Source: Oncomelania hupensis (taxonomy: Eukaryota; Mollusca; Gastropoda; Littorinimorpha; Pomatiopsidae). From it: a DNA stretch of 64,000 nt. Position numbers and translations under genes: made by a program. The DNA lies in the NCBI GenBank assembly GCA_036898135.1, contig CM072512.1:24503424-24567423 (forward strand). Direction: 5' to 3'. Positions 34,365 through 46,234 of this stretch are shown piece after piece. The notes beneath the pieces are model-generated. The model was not told the DNA's origin. It did no database searches and worked only from the letters and a program-made list of their open reading frames with translations. How positions within the stretch are numbered: position 1 is the stretch's first letter; each line of letters opens with the position of its first letter.

Positions 34365-34838
34365 GAGGAAAGACAGGACGATCAGTCTACACTCCATGGT
34401 AAGGCTACAGTGCTCCATTGTCATCTCCATCTTCCTATACGCTTGCGAAACATGGACCCTTACAGCAGACCTACAACGCAGAATAAAAAAGCATGGAGAT
34501 GAGATGCAACAGAAGACATCACCAACGACGAAGTCCGACAGACCATCACACAAGCCTTTGGAGAACACGATGGCATGCTTACAGTGGTGAAGAAACGAAA
34601 ACTCCGATGGTACGGCCTCCTCACCAGAGCATCAGGCCTTGCAAAGACGATCCTGCAAGGCAAGGTGCAAGGAGGCAGAAACAGAGGGAGACAGAAAAAG
34701 AGGTGTGAAAACAACATTCGAGAATTGACTGTCTTGAAACTGAGCGAAGCCATGAGGACAGAGAAAGATGGAATATGCTGGTTAAACGATTGCCTGTGGT
34801 GCCCTAACGAGTTTGAGTTACGGGATAGGATAGGATAG
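34365..34838 (+). mobile_element. LINE 3' portion, (GGATA)n tail
   Basis: Same family as 13681-14748: KDRTISLHSMVRL, SIFLYACETWTLTADLQRRI, KKRKLRWYGLLTRASGLAKT, then the 3' region and ggataggataggata tail. It lacks everything upstream of the KDRTIS block and has an internal deletion around 34493-34520. Confidence 0.7.
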
Positions 34839-35345
34839 GCTCTGTATGTGGTTTCAAGCCTCTGCACAAGCTGTTCAAGTTCTTGCTCCTCTCGACCTAA
34901 TCCATCAATGACATCCGCAAAAACTCTTATGCTGACTGTACCTTCATGATCTGCAAGAGCATCTGACATGATGCGCTCCAAAAAGATGTTGAAGAGTGTT
35001 GACACACGCCGATTATTGTTTTCAACCAATTCCAGATGGCGCTGTTGTGAAGGACTGCACCGGAGTATTGTTATACAGGCTTTTGGTGAAATATAAAGTT
35101 ACATGTATGGCTGATGTTATACACTCTCATGGTTGCCCACAGAGCTGCATTCCAGACTCGGTCAAACGCTTTCTTGAAGTCTATAATCACATGGTTAAAA
35201 TGTTGTTGGTGCTGTAGATATTTCTCGCAGGTTATTCTGAGGTTGAAAATCTGCTCAGAGGTACTTCGCCCTACCGCCGCACTGTCAGTCTGATTTAGGA
35301 ATAAGACGCTTATAGTAGACAATGTTATCAGCAGCAACAGAAGCG
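34839..35345 (-). mobile_element. LINE RT portion, opposite orientation
   Basis: Minus-strand DFKKAFDRVWNAALWATM, then (after frame breaks) STLFNIFLERIMSDALADHE and EEQELEQLVQRLETT, from the RT region of the same LINE family. It abuts the GGATA tail of the plus-strand piece tail to end. The two pieces do not overlap in LINE coordinates; about 200 bp between them are missing. Confidence 0.65.
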
Positions 35346-35359
35346 GCAACAGCGCCGTA

Positions 35360-35360
35360 G

Positions 35361-35438
<78 letters not shown>
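35360..35438. repeat. (GTA)n microsatellite
   Basis: About 26 GTA units; a possible tail or expansion at the end of the inverted LINE piece. Confidence 0.9.
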
Positions 35439-36286
35439 TTGACGTCACCATCATGCATAAGCTTTCAGCAGCAATAGCAGCACTAGCAGTTCTTCTTTAT
35501 CATCATCATCATCATTAACATCGTCATCATCATCATTTCCACTACCAACGACCACCACTTCACCCACAAACAACACACTACAATAACGGGGTCTTTAGTA
35601 GACCTATTCAGCGTGGTACACAGGATTGACTGTGTGACAGTAGTGCTTTGTTGATCAGGTACTGCGGTTGCCTAATCTAGCACGCTGTTACCTTATGACA
35701 GTTTGATCTACCCAAAATGTGTGATAAGCTGATACTGCCTAATACTGTAGTGGGCAATGTCAACTGCTGACATTTATAATATGTGTTGCAGCATGAGAAA
35801 ACCAGGCTAAAGTGTCAAAATATGAAAAATTACTTATTTATTTATTAACAAAGTACTAAAAATAATCTTCAAAATGCAAAAAACAGAATTGTTTTATCTT
35901 TATTGGTTGATGTTTTATGAGTTTTTTTAATATTTTATTTTCTCGGGGGCTAATTTCCAGAAATTGCCTTCAAAGTTTTGAATTGTAAAATGATCATTAC
36001 TTCACAACCAGAATTTTCCCATGCATGTATTTGGTATCAAAACAATCAGGAAGATGGCAGCAATATGGCAGTGAGTTGAGATAAGATGAGAAAATTCACA
36101 TTATACACCATTCACACAATACTGAACATAAACAAATTAAAACAGTACGCACAATTTTATTCTGTACCCATCCATAATGCATAGTGTTTTTAAACATATT
36201 AGAAATAAAACAAGTGTTTAGCAAGTCTATAATAACTCAAACACATAATAATATATCAAGAACATGGCCTGAATCAATCTTTTTTC
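35439..36286. other. No gene recognised up to the assembly gap
   Basis: Short ATC microsatellites at about 35496-35540, then AT-rich sequence without identifiable coding or repeats. Confidence 0.45.
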
Positions 36287-36786
36287 NNNNNNNNNNNNNN
36301 NNNNNNNNNNNNNNNNNNNNNNNNNNNNNNNNNNNNNNNNNNNNNNNNNNNNNNNNNNNNNNNNNNNNNNNNNNNNNNNNNNNNNNNNNNNNNNNNNNNN
36401 NNNNNNNNNNNNNNNNNNNNNNNNNNNNNNNNNNNNNNNNNNNNNNNNNNNNNNNNNNNNNNNNNNNNNNNNNNNNNNNNNNNNNNNNNNNNNNNNNNNN
36501 NNNNNNNNNNNNNNNNNNNNNNNNNNNNNNNNNNNNNNNNNNNNNNNNNNNNNNNNNNNNNNNNNNNNNNNNNNNNNNNNNNNNNNNNNNNNNNNNNNNN
36601 NNNNNNNNNNNNNNNNNNNNNNNNNNNNNNNNNNNNNNNNNNNNNNNNNNNNNNNNNNNNNNNNNNNNNNNNNNNNNNNNNNNNNNNNNNNNNNNNNNNN
36701 NNNNNNNNNNNNNNNNNNNNNNNNNNNNNNNNNNNNNNNNNNNNNNNNNNNNNNNNNNNNNNNNNNNNNNNNNNNNNNNNNNNNNN
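36287..36786. other. Assembly gap of exactly 500 N
   Basis: Five hundred unknown bases, a round number typical of a placeholder. Sequence resumes inside the gag of element 3, so the 5' LTR and gag start of that element are hidden here and the true length is unknown. Confidence 0.95.
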
Positions 36787-37564
36787 AGAACAGAGAAAAG
36801 CAGAACTAGAAGCAGAGCAGAAGAAATTAGAGGCAGAGAGAGAAACGAGGAAATTAGAGCTAGAAGCAGAACAGAAGAAGGTAGCAGCAGAGAGAGAAGC
36901 AGAAGTTAGGAGATGGGAGTATGAGAGGGCAGAAAAAGAAAAAGAGAGGGAAGAAAAGGAAAAAGAAAGACAGCATGAGTTAGAGCTAAGAAGATTGGGA
37001 TCAGGAGCTTCAAGTTCTTCCTCAACCCCTTCCCACTCAGATCAGCTAGAGGTAGCATCCAACCCTGTACAAGGAATGTCATTTCCACTGGGAACATTCA
37101 ATGAGAGAGAAGAAGGTCTAGATCTCTATCTGACTAGGTTTGAGCGTCTAGCAACAGAGTATAAACTAGATCCCACTCATTGGTCTTTTAAGCTTAGTCA
37201 AGGGCTTAGAGGAAAGGCTTATGACATCTACAGTAAGCTACCGACTGACAGAGTGACTGATTAGCACAAAGTAAAAGAGGCACTCCTAACGGGATTCGAA
37301 CTGACAGGAGAATGCTACCGGCAAAAGTTCCGCACCAATCGGAGAGTGAAAGGAGAGAGCTATGCGCAGTTCGCGGATCGGTTGTCCACAACGCTGGATA
37401 AGTGGATTAGCCAGTCAGCCACGGCTAAGACGTATGATGGACTGACAGAACTGTTAGTATGGGAACAGCTACGGGAAACCATGACCCCCGAGCTGAGGAC
37501 ATTCTCAGTAGAACAGGGCGCGGAAAGACTGGAAGATCTGGTCAAGGTCGCAGATAGATAGGTA
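36787..37564 (+). pseudogene. Element 3 gag (partial)
   Basis: Starts in the gap. A Glu/Arg/Lys-rich coiled coil is followed by the capsid (LDLYLTRFERLATEYKLDPT, then after a stop at 37262 KVKEALLTGFELTGECYRQK and LTELLVWEQL). The stop replaces the Tyr codon of element 1 (TD-Y-HK). A duplicated atag near 37557 shifts the frame before the zinc knuckle, which is read in the pol frame. Confidence 0.75.
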
Positions 37565-37565
37565 C

Positions 37566-40500
37566 GTGGCCGCACACGGAGAAGCCAAGAGCTTCAGGCG
37601 AGACCTAAAGCCTAACGGGAAAGAGGCACAGAAACGAAGCCCTAACCGGGAAGAGCGCACCGCGAATAAGCCGAATAACCCCAGACCTGGGCAAAATAAA
37701 GGACCCAACACGGAATTCGGGAAAAGAGGTCCCGCAGAACAGAGACGGTATTGTTCGTTCTGCAACAGAAACAATCACTCCACCGCAGAATGTTTCAAGT
37801 TGGCCGCACAACGTAGGGAAGAGCGCGAAAGCCGGCCAGCGCACAGAGTTCTAACTCAAAGCAGCGGTAACAAGCCACACACGATCGGAGATCACCCATC
37901 GGTGACAGACACGGTCAAGGTCAACGGAAAAGAAGCGAACTGTCTGTATGACACAGGTCTATCATACGACGCGATAGTTAGCGAATCTCTTGTATCGCGC
38001 GCGGACTTGACAGACAAGACAGTCGAACTACAAGGAGCAGACTTGACGAAACCGACGACTACTTGCCCAATAGCTTGGATAGAAGTAGAGAGTAGGTACG
38101 TCACAGGACGAATCCAAGCAGCTGTTTTACAGAAACCCCTGTATGATCTAGTGCTAGGTTGTAGGTATGTGTTCTTAGGCACGCCCCCTAAAACTGTAGA
38201 GATAGCTGCAGTGCAAACCAGGGCCCAAGCTAAAACCCAACCACCCCAGCCCGAGTTCGCTCCGAACCCAGGACTCGAAGAGATCAAAACAGCACAGAAA
38301 GAAGACACCTCGATAGCGAAGTGCTTCCAGAAGCTACCCAAGGCGCACACACCCCCGCACAAGGGAGACTTCTACATGGAAGAGGGAGTTCTACATCGAC
38401 AAGGAGATGGAGATCACACCCAACTAGTACTACCAGCCACCCTTCGAGCCCAAGTACTAGAACTAGGCCACAGCATGCCACTCAGCGGACACATGGGAAT
38501 TGGAGCCACAGTGCAGAGAATCAGCGCACACTACTATTGGCCAGGAATCACGGAGGATGTCAAGCGCTACGTGAAATCTTGCCACAAATGTCAACGATAT
38601 TCCCCGCGACATCACACCGTACCAGTTACCTTAGGACCATCGGTAGTAGTCGGCGTGCCATTCCAGCAAGTCTCTGTAGACATAGTAGGACCACTACCCA
38701 TGACAAAGAAGCGGAACAGATTTCTACTCACACTCGTCGACGCATGTACGATGTGGTGCGAAGCAGTCCCGTTGCCAGCGATCGACACCAAGAAGATTGC
38801 AGATGCACTCATCGCCATCTTTACCAGAGTCGGATTCCCGGACAGCATTAGAACGGACAACGGATCTCAATTCACCGGCCGCCTGATGCAAGACGTGTTC
38901 GAGTTGATACAAGTTCATCACATTCGCACACCACCAATTCACCCAGCCAGCAACGGACAAGTAGAAAGACTGAATGGAACCCTTCTCACCATACTCAGGA
39001 AAGTCGCAGACGACAATCCAGAAGCGTGGGACACCTACGTGAATGCGGCACTGTTCGCATACAGAGAAACGCCCCATGCAGCCACAGGCTACACCCCGTC
39101 AACATTGCTATTCGGCAGACCTCTAGCAGGACCGCTAGAAGCCCTACGCAGAAGTTGGACGGAAGCCAAGATAGACGACACACCCAGAGGTGCCACCAAG
39201 TACGTCGCAGACCTGCAGGAAACCCTCAAAGCAACGTGGAAGAAAGCTGGTGAAGCACTGAAGAAGGCAAGAGCCCGTCAGGCGAAGTACTACAACCGCC
39301 ACGCGAAGGACAGAGAACTGCAAGTCGGCGATCAAGTGCTACTCTTACTTCCAAGTGGAACCAACAAGCTGGACATCGCTTGGAGAGGACCGTACCGGGT
39401 GACTGCCAAGAAATCCAAGACAGTCTACCAAGTAGAGGTGAACGGGAGAGCCCGATACCACCACATCAATCTCCTCAAGAAATACACGGACCGACCAGCG
39501 ACCCCCAGCACTCACAACTTGTTAGCCATCGCCATCGCGGAAGAAGGAGAAAGCATGGAGACCAATGCAGTAGAGTATCCCCTGCACTCCAAAGAAACCT
39601 ACAAAGACGTGATACTCAACGGAGACCTAGCCGCTAAACAGCAACAGCAAGTACGACAGGTCATTCGCCAACATCAGACTGTGCTCACAGACCGACCAGG
39701 GAGGACAGACCTCGTCGAAGTAACCTTAACGGTGACCGACCCAACACCCGTTCGCCAGAAGCTCTACCCGATGCCACTGTCTCAGCAGCGAGCCATCAAG
39801 GAAGAGATAGACACCTTACTGGCAGCCGGAATCATCTCAGAGTCTACTTCACCCTACAGCGCAGGCACGGTATTGTTGCGAAAACCCAACGGAGAGCATC
39901 GACTGTGCATCGACTTCAGACTCCTGAATGCGGTAACGCAGTTCCGGCCAGAGCCACTCCCGGACCAGACAGACCTATTTGCCAAGCTACAGCGAGCAAA
40001 GTACTTCTCACGTATCGACCTCAGCAAAGCAAACTACCAGATACCAGTGCAACCGCAAGTCCGAAAGTACCTAGCTTTCAGCACTATGGAAGGACACTTC
40101 GAATTCAACGTGCTTCCATTCGGACTCCACAACGCACCCAGCATCTTCAGCGCCATGATGCGAAAACTCCTGGCACCCCTGAGCAGCGAGCACCTACACT
40201 CGTTTATGGACGACATCCTCATCGCTACGCCTACGTGGGAGGAACATGTCACGCTCCTACAACAACTACTCGCCCGCCTCAGAGACACGGGATTGACGGC
40301 AAGACCCACCAAATGTCAGATTGGATTCACAGAACTAGAATTTCTGGGACACACCATAAGTCAAGGAAGCCTGCGACCGGTAGAAAAGACCGTGAAACGC
40401 CTACTCGACGCTCCTAGGCCCAAGACCAAGAAGGAGGTGCAGTCGTTTCTAGGACTCTGCGGCTTCTACCAGAAGTTCATCCCCAACTACAACAGCATCG

Positions 40501-40679
40501 CCGTACCACTGACAAATGGAACCCGGAAAATCGCCCCGGACAAAGTAGTTTGGACAGCGGAATGTGAGACAGCCTTCCAAACACTCAAGGACAGAATGAC
40601 ATCGGCGCCAGTACTCCACCTACCCGATTTGACTCAGCCATTCGTTCTTCGCACTGACGCAAGCGACTTAGGCCTCTGA
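37566..40679 (+). CDS. Element 3 zinc knuckle-PR-INT-RT polyprotein
   Basis: A single 1037-residue frame. Zinc knuckle C63-x2-C-x4-H-x4-C; protease CLYDTGLS near 127; H2C2 integrase finger about 300-345 (GHMG to CHKCQ); integrase core with VSVDIVGP, RTDNGSQF and GQVERLNG (D, D-x35-E); GPY/F-like module (WRGPYRVTAKKSKTVYQVEV, HHINLLKKY) about 600-640; then RT from about 733 (SPYSAGTVLLRKPNGEHRLC, YFSRIDLSKANYQIPV, FMDDILIA near 880, FLGHTISQG). The true start lies upstream; this frame opens only because of the 4-base duplication. The integrase-before-RT order marks the Gmr1-like group rather than standard Gypsy. Catalytic residues all look intact. Confidence 0.85.
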   Translation: MAAHGEAKSFRRDLKPNGKEAQKRSPNREERTANKPNNPRPGQNKGPNTEFGKRGPAEQRRYCSFCNRNNHSTAECFKLAAQRREERESRPAHRVLTQSSGNKPHTIGDHPSVTDTVKVNGKEANCLYDTGLSYDAIVSESLVSRADLTDKTVELQGADLTKPTTTCPIAWIEVESRYVTGRIQAAVLQKPLYDLVLGCRYVFLGTPPKTVEIAAVQTRAQAKTQPPQPEFAPNPGLEEIKTAQKEDTSIAKCFQKLPKAHTPPHKGDFYMEEGVLHRQGDGDHTQLVLPATLRAQVLELGHSMPLSGHMGIGATVQRISAHYYWPGITEDVKRYVKSCHKCQRYSPRHHTVPVTLGPSVVVGVPFQQVSVDIVGPLPMTKKRNRFLLTLVDACTMWCEAVPLPAIDTKKIADALIAIFTRVGFPDSIRTDNGSQFTGRLMQDVFELIQVHHIRTPPIHPASNGQVERLNGTLLTILRKVADDNPEAWDTYVNAALFAYRETPHAATGYTPSTLLFGRPLAGPLEALRRSWTEAKIDDTPRGATKYVADLQETLKATWKKAGEALKKARARQAKYYNRHAKDRELQVGDQVLLLLPSGTNKLDIAWRGPYRVTAKKSKTVYQVEVNGRARYHHINLLKKYTDRPATPSTHNLLAIAIAEEGESMETNAVEYPLHSKETYKDVILNGDLAAKQQQQVRQVIRQHQTVLTDRPGRTDLVEVTLTVTDPTPVRQKLYPMPLSQQRAIKEEIDTLLAAGIISESTSPYSAGTVLLRKPNGEHRLCIDFRLLNAVTQFRPEPLPDQTDLFAKLQRAKYFSRIDLSKANYQIPVQPQVRKYLAFSTMEGHFEFNVLPFGLHNAPSIFSAMMRKLLAPLSSEHLHSFMDDILIATPTWEEHVTLLQQLLARLRDTGLTARPTKCQIGFTELEFLGHTISQGSLRPVEKTVKRLLDAPRPKTKKEVQSFLGLCGFYQKFIPNYNSIAVPLTNGTRKIAPDKVVWTAECETAFQTLKDRMTSAPVLHLPDLTQPFVLRTDASDLGL

Positions 40680-41087
40680 GCAGTACTGCTACAGCGCGAC
40701 CCCCAGAATGCAGAGACGCTATTCCCGGTCGCCTACGCCAGCAGAAAATTGAGACCCGCCGAGACCCACTACGCCACGTCGGAGAAAGAATGCCTTGGAC
40801 TAGTCTGGGCCATACAGAAGTTTCAACTCTACCTGTATGGGACTCACTTCACAGTTCAGGTGGACCACCAACCACTATCGTTCCTGGCAGCCTCCAAGTC
40901 TTTGAACTCTCGCCTGATGAGATGGGCACTCACCCTTCAGGCATACTCATTCCAAATCGAGTACATCCCCGGCAAAGAAAACCACGGAGCCGACTACCTC
41001 AGTCGCCATCTCGTGGAGGACACAGCAGCTGTCGCCCACCCAACACAACTAAGGGCCACAGCACCAGAATTCGTCCCCGCCCAGTAA
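40680..41087 (+). pseudogene. Element 3 RNase H (after a premature TGA)
   Basis: The frame continues past TGA 40677-40679 (Gly in element 1) with AVLLQRDPQNAETLFPVAYA, SEKECLGLVWAIQKFQLYLY, VQVDHQPLSFL and NHGADYLSRHL, to a stop at 41085. Together with RTDASD just before the stop codon, the four acidic residues of RNase H are present. It is the last domain of the element. Confidence 0.8.
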
Positions 41088-41235
41088 TACCCTGTCACTA
41101 GTGTCCATAGCTACCTGGCACAGCATTGCAGCTCAGGTAGAGCAACTTACTTAGTTTGAAAATAGGACCCTAGGATAGTGCAGTGTTAAACTAGGCTCTG
41201 TAGTAGAAAAAGGTCGAATCCAGTAGTCATCGCCT

Positions 41236-41254
41236 TTTTTCAGTTGAGGGAGCC
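41236..41254 (+). promoter_or_regulatory. Polypurine tract of element 3
   Basis: cttttttcagttgagggagc next to the LTR; the same string flanks element 1's LTR. Confidence 0.65.
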
Positions 41255-42768
41255 TGTCATGAACTGGCTAGTTTTAACTCTGCCTATTACTATTCAGCCT
41301 TGTGTAGTAATTGTAACATTAAGAGAGTTAAGGTATTACACAGCAGCAATTAAAGTACACACCGCGAGCCCGACCCACGCTGCGCAGTGACTCAGCACTT
41401 GAGCTTTGAATCTGACCGTTTTTAACCAATCAGAAGCAGGCTAAGTGGGTAGAGCAGTTTTGACTGTGTCAAAACCTAGCACAGCTTGATCAGTCGTGTG
41501 TGAGACGAGGAAGAGTGAACATCTACATAGATAGCTAGAGAAATCTCTTCACTCATAGACCAGGAAGCAGGACTTTAGAATCTTAGAATTCTCTCAAGTC
41601 ATCATGGGCCTGAACTTGTCAAACAGGTAAATGAACACCCTTCTGTTTCATCGTGATATATTTATATTATTGTTGAAATTATGTTTGTGGAATTTGCTAT
41701 GCATAAATGTGAATTATTAATTCGAATTTGCGTGACCATGTGGAAAAGCCGAACACGTGGCGAAACACGACCGGTTGCGCCGCCATGTTGCATACCATAC
41801 GGAACCACTGTTGTTTAACTTATATGTATGTTTGCAGACCAGTGGCTGTACCACTGAATGTTTATATTATTATTAATTCTGTATGTGTATAGTTAGCCAC
41901 GATTTATATTTATGTATGTATAGGAATTTAGAGTTGAGATTCCAGTGGACCCCGGAAGTAGCAGAATGTTCGTCGCTTATGTATAGAGATGTGGAGCTAT
42001 CACTGAGGGCTACTTTGGCTTTCAGTGAGACGCTCTGCACAAACCGATTATTCAGGGTTGTGCAGAATTTCGTCTCTTATATTCCAGACGAGCAGGCGAG
42101 CTATCCTGTGCGTCCCACTCCACAGAAACGACAAGTTGGTTGAGGAGCCTCTACCGCACAAGTCGGAAAGAGCTACCTTGAAAAACACCCTGTCAGACCC
42201 CACAGCGTGGCAAGGGAACCCAACTACACAACGACAAAGGTGTACCAGAAGCTACCTCACAGAAGGACTTCGCACGCACCATCTAGCAGTTAAGTGTAAC
42301 AACAAAGGTGCACTTAAACTGATCATAACAGGACCACAGTAGTCCAACTCTTCAGAAACTGTAAAACGGACCACAGTAGTCCAAATCTACATGAAATATA
42401 ATAGCAAGTGCCCGAGGAAGAAATAACAGCTGCCTAGACTATCAGCGATCGAACTATTAGCTGTGACTGAGACATTTTAAGTTAGATTAGTACTTAGAGA
42501 ATCTTGTATAGAGTAGAAGAAATAAATGTGTGATTTTAACTGTTATCAAGTGGCTGGACTACATATGATTCATAGCCGTGTGAAAGCTAGTGTGACAGTA
42601 ATCTTTTACCATTTTTCTATCTATCTCTGTACCCCAACCTTAACACAGAACGAGCTAAACAAATAAATTTATTAAAGTAATTCATAGGGTGACTTACTAG
42701 CAGTTCCCACCGAATAAACGTGAGGGTCCATAATTCCATTGTGCAGAGCCCATAAACCCCACGTGACA
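41255..42768 (+). repeat. 3' LTR of element 3
   Basis: TGTCATGAACTGG to CCCCACGTGACA, ends TGTCA/TGACA. Same family as solo LTRs at 46636 and 60225. Flanked on the right by gagag; the left copy of any target duplication is in the gap. Confidence 0.8.
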
Positions 42769-42892
42769 GAGAGGAGACAGAAAATGCCAAACCTGTGAGC
42801 TTAGGTTCACAACTTAAGGACTTAACGGAGAAAAAGGAGAAAAATATCGATAGGGACGGATTGAGTGAGTGAGTGAATGAATGATTGAGTGC

Positions 42893-42902
42893 GTGTGTGT
42901 GC

Positions 42903-42998
<96 letters not shown>

Positions 42999-43290
42999 CA
43001 GAGACAGAGATAGAGAGGGTGGGAACGGGGGTTAATACTTCTATATTTTTTTTTACATCCCGGCACCTCAGAACATTTACACAGACAAGCCATAAACTAA
43101 CAGTTGACATCCAAAGTTCAGCTTTTCAATGAGTTATCCAGAGGACCGTTGTTCATGACATTTGAATGCAGAAAATTACTCTGACCTTGCCGAGCGAAAA
43201 ACACTGGTTCATGTGTGAATCTTGTCAAACCAATCTGTTGCAACAATTACTGTAAGTCACGTGATCAGATCCTGTAACTGCAGTGCAGTA

Positions 43291-43367
<77 letters not shown>
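42893..43367. repeat. (GT)n and (GA)n microsatellites
   Basis: About 100 bp of GT at 42893-42992 and about 70 bp of GA at 43297-43367, with unremarkable sequence between them. Confidence 0.9.
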
Positions 43368-43369
<2 letters not shown>

Positions 43370-43870
43370 TAAATCTATAGTAGGTCTACTTTCAGTACAG
43401 TTGTAGCACATGTTGGTTTTGTGTGTGTTTTACATATTTCGTGATTTTACAGTTTAGGAGTATAGATAAAAGTTGAGTAAATGTCACTTTGTTTCTAGTT
43501 CTACTGCAGGATGTGATGATGGCCATTCGACTAACTTGAGTTTTGCTAATAAAAGGTCATAGCATATGCAATTCATTTTTGTAAAATATTTGTTTGCGAT
43601 ATTTTTCGGTGTTTTTTTTTTCACCACTTTCAGCTAAATAATCTTTATATAGAAGCATAACTTCTAAATAATCATGTGTTTACAAAAAAGTAAGTTTTCT
43701 GTAATTAATATAATTTCTCCGTAAATAATGTATTAGTTACCCAAAAAGTATATTGTTTAGAAATCATGATATAGGTAAATAAGGCATTGTTGCTAAATAA
43801 AAATATTTACCTATATAAAGCATTATTTATCAGATTGTGTTCGTTAGTTAGTTAGCTATTCATTGCTTAC

Positions 43871-44415
43871 AGGGTCTAGCGGACTGCAAAGAGCCGAATC
43901 AGGACCACAAAATCAGGACCACAACTTGGTTGAAAGAGGACTCACCCGTGATCCGTATAAAAGATCTGCTGAAACAACCCTAGTGGTAACACTGGAGGCA
44001 CTCCACCAGCCGGTCACTTTACAACAAATGCATCTCACGCAGGGAACGCTGATGCTACACTCTAATTTGTCGAAATAAAAAACAAAATAGAATATAAACA
44101 TCATTATAGGATATGAACAAAACACATACATATAAAATGCCTACATTGCTAAATAATAATATCATAGGTAACCCCAGTGACCATTTGGCAGAAAGCGTAC
44201 AATATTCCCAAGCTGACCCAACATTCCTCAAACACAAATGAGAAGTTTTGGAAGAGTTTTCAAGAAAATAGGTACGGTAGGTGATTGGTCTAGCTAAGTA
44301 GAAGAAGATGGTGTAGTAGATTGATAGAACAGAGTAGGAATGCCAAAGAACGAAGGAGAAAGACAGCGACAGTGGGAATTTAAAGCACTAAATTTCCAGA
44401 AAGTGGGTATATTAT
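43871..44415 (-). repeat. Dispersed repeat B, copy 2
   Basis: Aligned with copy 1 over its length in the same orientation, but lacks the first bases (TATA-like start degenerated) and the TGTAA tail. Located inside the left arm of the foldback element. Confidence 0.65.
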
Positions 44416-45115
44416 TATATCCAATTTGTCCCGGAATCCACACCCGGCTCGGCTCGGATTGTGTTAAATAATGTATTATTTAGAAGTGTTTTTAATTATT
44501 GATTTGTTTACCAATATAATGCTTTAGACTGTTTAGCAGAATTTGCTAAAGTATTATTTAGAAGATGTTGCTAAATAATGCATTATTTACGTAAACAATT
44601 CATTGTTTAGGGACTGCACTTTTGATTATTTAGAGGATTCTAGGATTCGCTTGAATGTGACTTTCTAACGTGACTGCTTTCTGTAATTAAATGCAGGGTA
44701 TTTCCAAAGATTGTGTATCCAAAATGTGTGTTAATTTTTTTGGGGGTAACATAAATCACTCTACAAATTCCAAGAGAAAATGTCTGTAACCTCCGAAACA
44801 CAAACGAAAGGTCAAGGTCAATTTTGTGCGGGAGTGTTCAGTTTTTGAGCATCTCAGTTAGGAGAAGAAAAAAAACGCTTTATTTTTATATTTATTTACC
44901 CAAGAACTGTGTTGAGACTGTGTTTCCGTTTGTCTTTTGGGTTGAATTATGCTATAATTTCAAACGGAAAGTTTCAGCTTATTCGAAACTACCAGAATTT
45001 GCATGTCGGACTGACAAGAAACATGGCGGAAGTATTCTGAAGGCAAGGACGCCAATTCAGAAATAAGGATGGATCCCTCTTTTCCGGAGCCTTACCGCTG
45101 CAGTTTTTTTTATGT

Positions 45116-46234
45116 TGTCACAAGAGGCGAGTTTGAACCCTGCACTAAGGCTTCACGCCTCAAACATTCATCCTTCTTTGGCCTTTGTAACTTAAAGTCG
45201 AGGTCTATCAGACGACAAAAGTTAGGATTGTTCTAAGCATATGTAGGGAAATCTTCACTAGGTAGGCCGAGGCATAATCCAGATGACCTATATCCGTCAG
45301 CCCCCGCGCCAGCGCAAGGATTCTTGGGATATCGCGCGCTTTAGCTGACTACAGCGTTAAGGTAACGTCAGTCTTTGTCTAAACCTGCAACCGAGAGGAC
45401 GCACACGCTAAAAGATCTCTCTCGAAAGACTACGCAGGTGACGGGTGAAATCCAATTCATCGCAGTATAGCCATAGCCTGACATTGTCAAAAAGGTAAAT
45501 GATCGATCTTTTGTTTCACCGCGATTTGTTGATATTATTGTTGGATTATGCTCGTGAAGTCTTGCCCTGTTTTATAATTGTGAATGTTAGTAAAACTTTA
45601 GACACGTGGCCTGCAAAAGTGAGCAGAGATCACTGAGCTCCAATAGTTCAGTAGTCAACAAACAAGACGAGGAGACAGCAGCACAGCACCTCAACGCTTA
45701 AGCTAAGTCCATAGAACAAGTGCACGAACGTTGATCTATAGGGACTGTGCGGTTGTCCACTCTTCCTGAAAACAAACATTAGGCAAAACCAGAACAAAGC
45801 CCAAGGATGACACAGTAGCAAGTATCGAGAACAGTAGCAGAATAGACCCAGCAAAGATCTACCCATTCTCCGAACCACTCGAAGTGACTTTTGGACTGTT
45901 AAGTTAATCCTAATTGTATTATGTTTTGGACATTTAAGTTAATGTAGTGATTAGAGAATTAGGTATAGAGTAGAGGAAATAAATGTGTGATATTTACTGT
46001 TAACAAGTGGCTGGACTACCTATGTTTCATAGCCGTGCGAGAGCTAGTGTGTCAGTGAATCTTTACACTTTTCTCCCTATCTCTGTAATCCCATCCTCAC
46101 ACACACCAGGCCAAACGTATAAATGTATTAAGATTAGTCATAGGGCGATCTAACTAGCCGATCTCCGCAGACGAACGAGTGGGTAGTAGCATTCCATTGT
46201 GCAGAGCCCAGCAATAATAGAACCCACCGTCACA
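45116..46234 (+). repeat. Solo LTR, 1119 bp, duplication TATGT
   Basis: TGTCACAAGAGG to CCACCGTCACA flanked by TATGT (45111-45115, 46235-46239). Its right half (aataaatgtgtgat, caagtggctggactac, tccattgtgcagagccc) matches family I LTRs; the left half is diverged. It lies in the core of the foldback element. Confidence 0.8.

Larger units (their letters stand above)
36787..42768 (+). mobile_element. Ty3/Gypsy element 3 (family I), 5' end in the gap
   Basis: gag, protease, integrase, RT and RNase H in this order on one strand, then a polypurine tract and a 1514-bp 3' LTR. Only three lesions break the coding: TAG at 37262, a 4-base duplication (atag) near 37557 and TGA at 40677. It is the most complete family I copy and the reference for deletions in element 1. 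Confidence 0.85.

Noticed and set aside
34365..35345. Twin-priming 5' inversion of one LINE
   Set aside because: The 3' tail lies between the two pieces, which twin priming does not produce.
36184..36909. 241-codon frame across the gap
   Set aside because: It bridges 500 unknown bases; only the portion after 36786 (gag coiled coil) is real.
42617..43110. Thr-His repeat proteins
   Set aside because: Complement of the (GT)n tract at 42893-42992.
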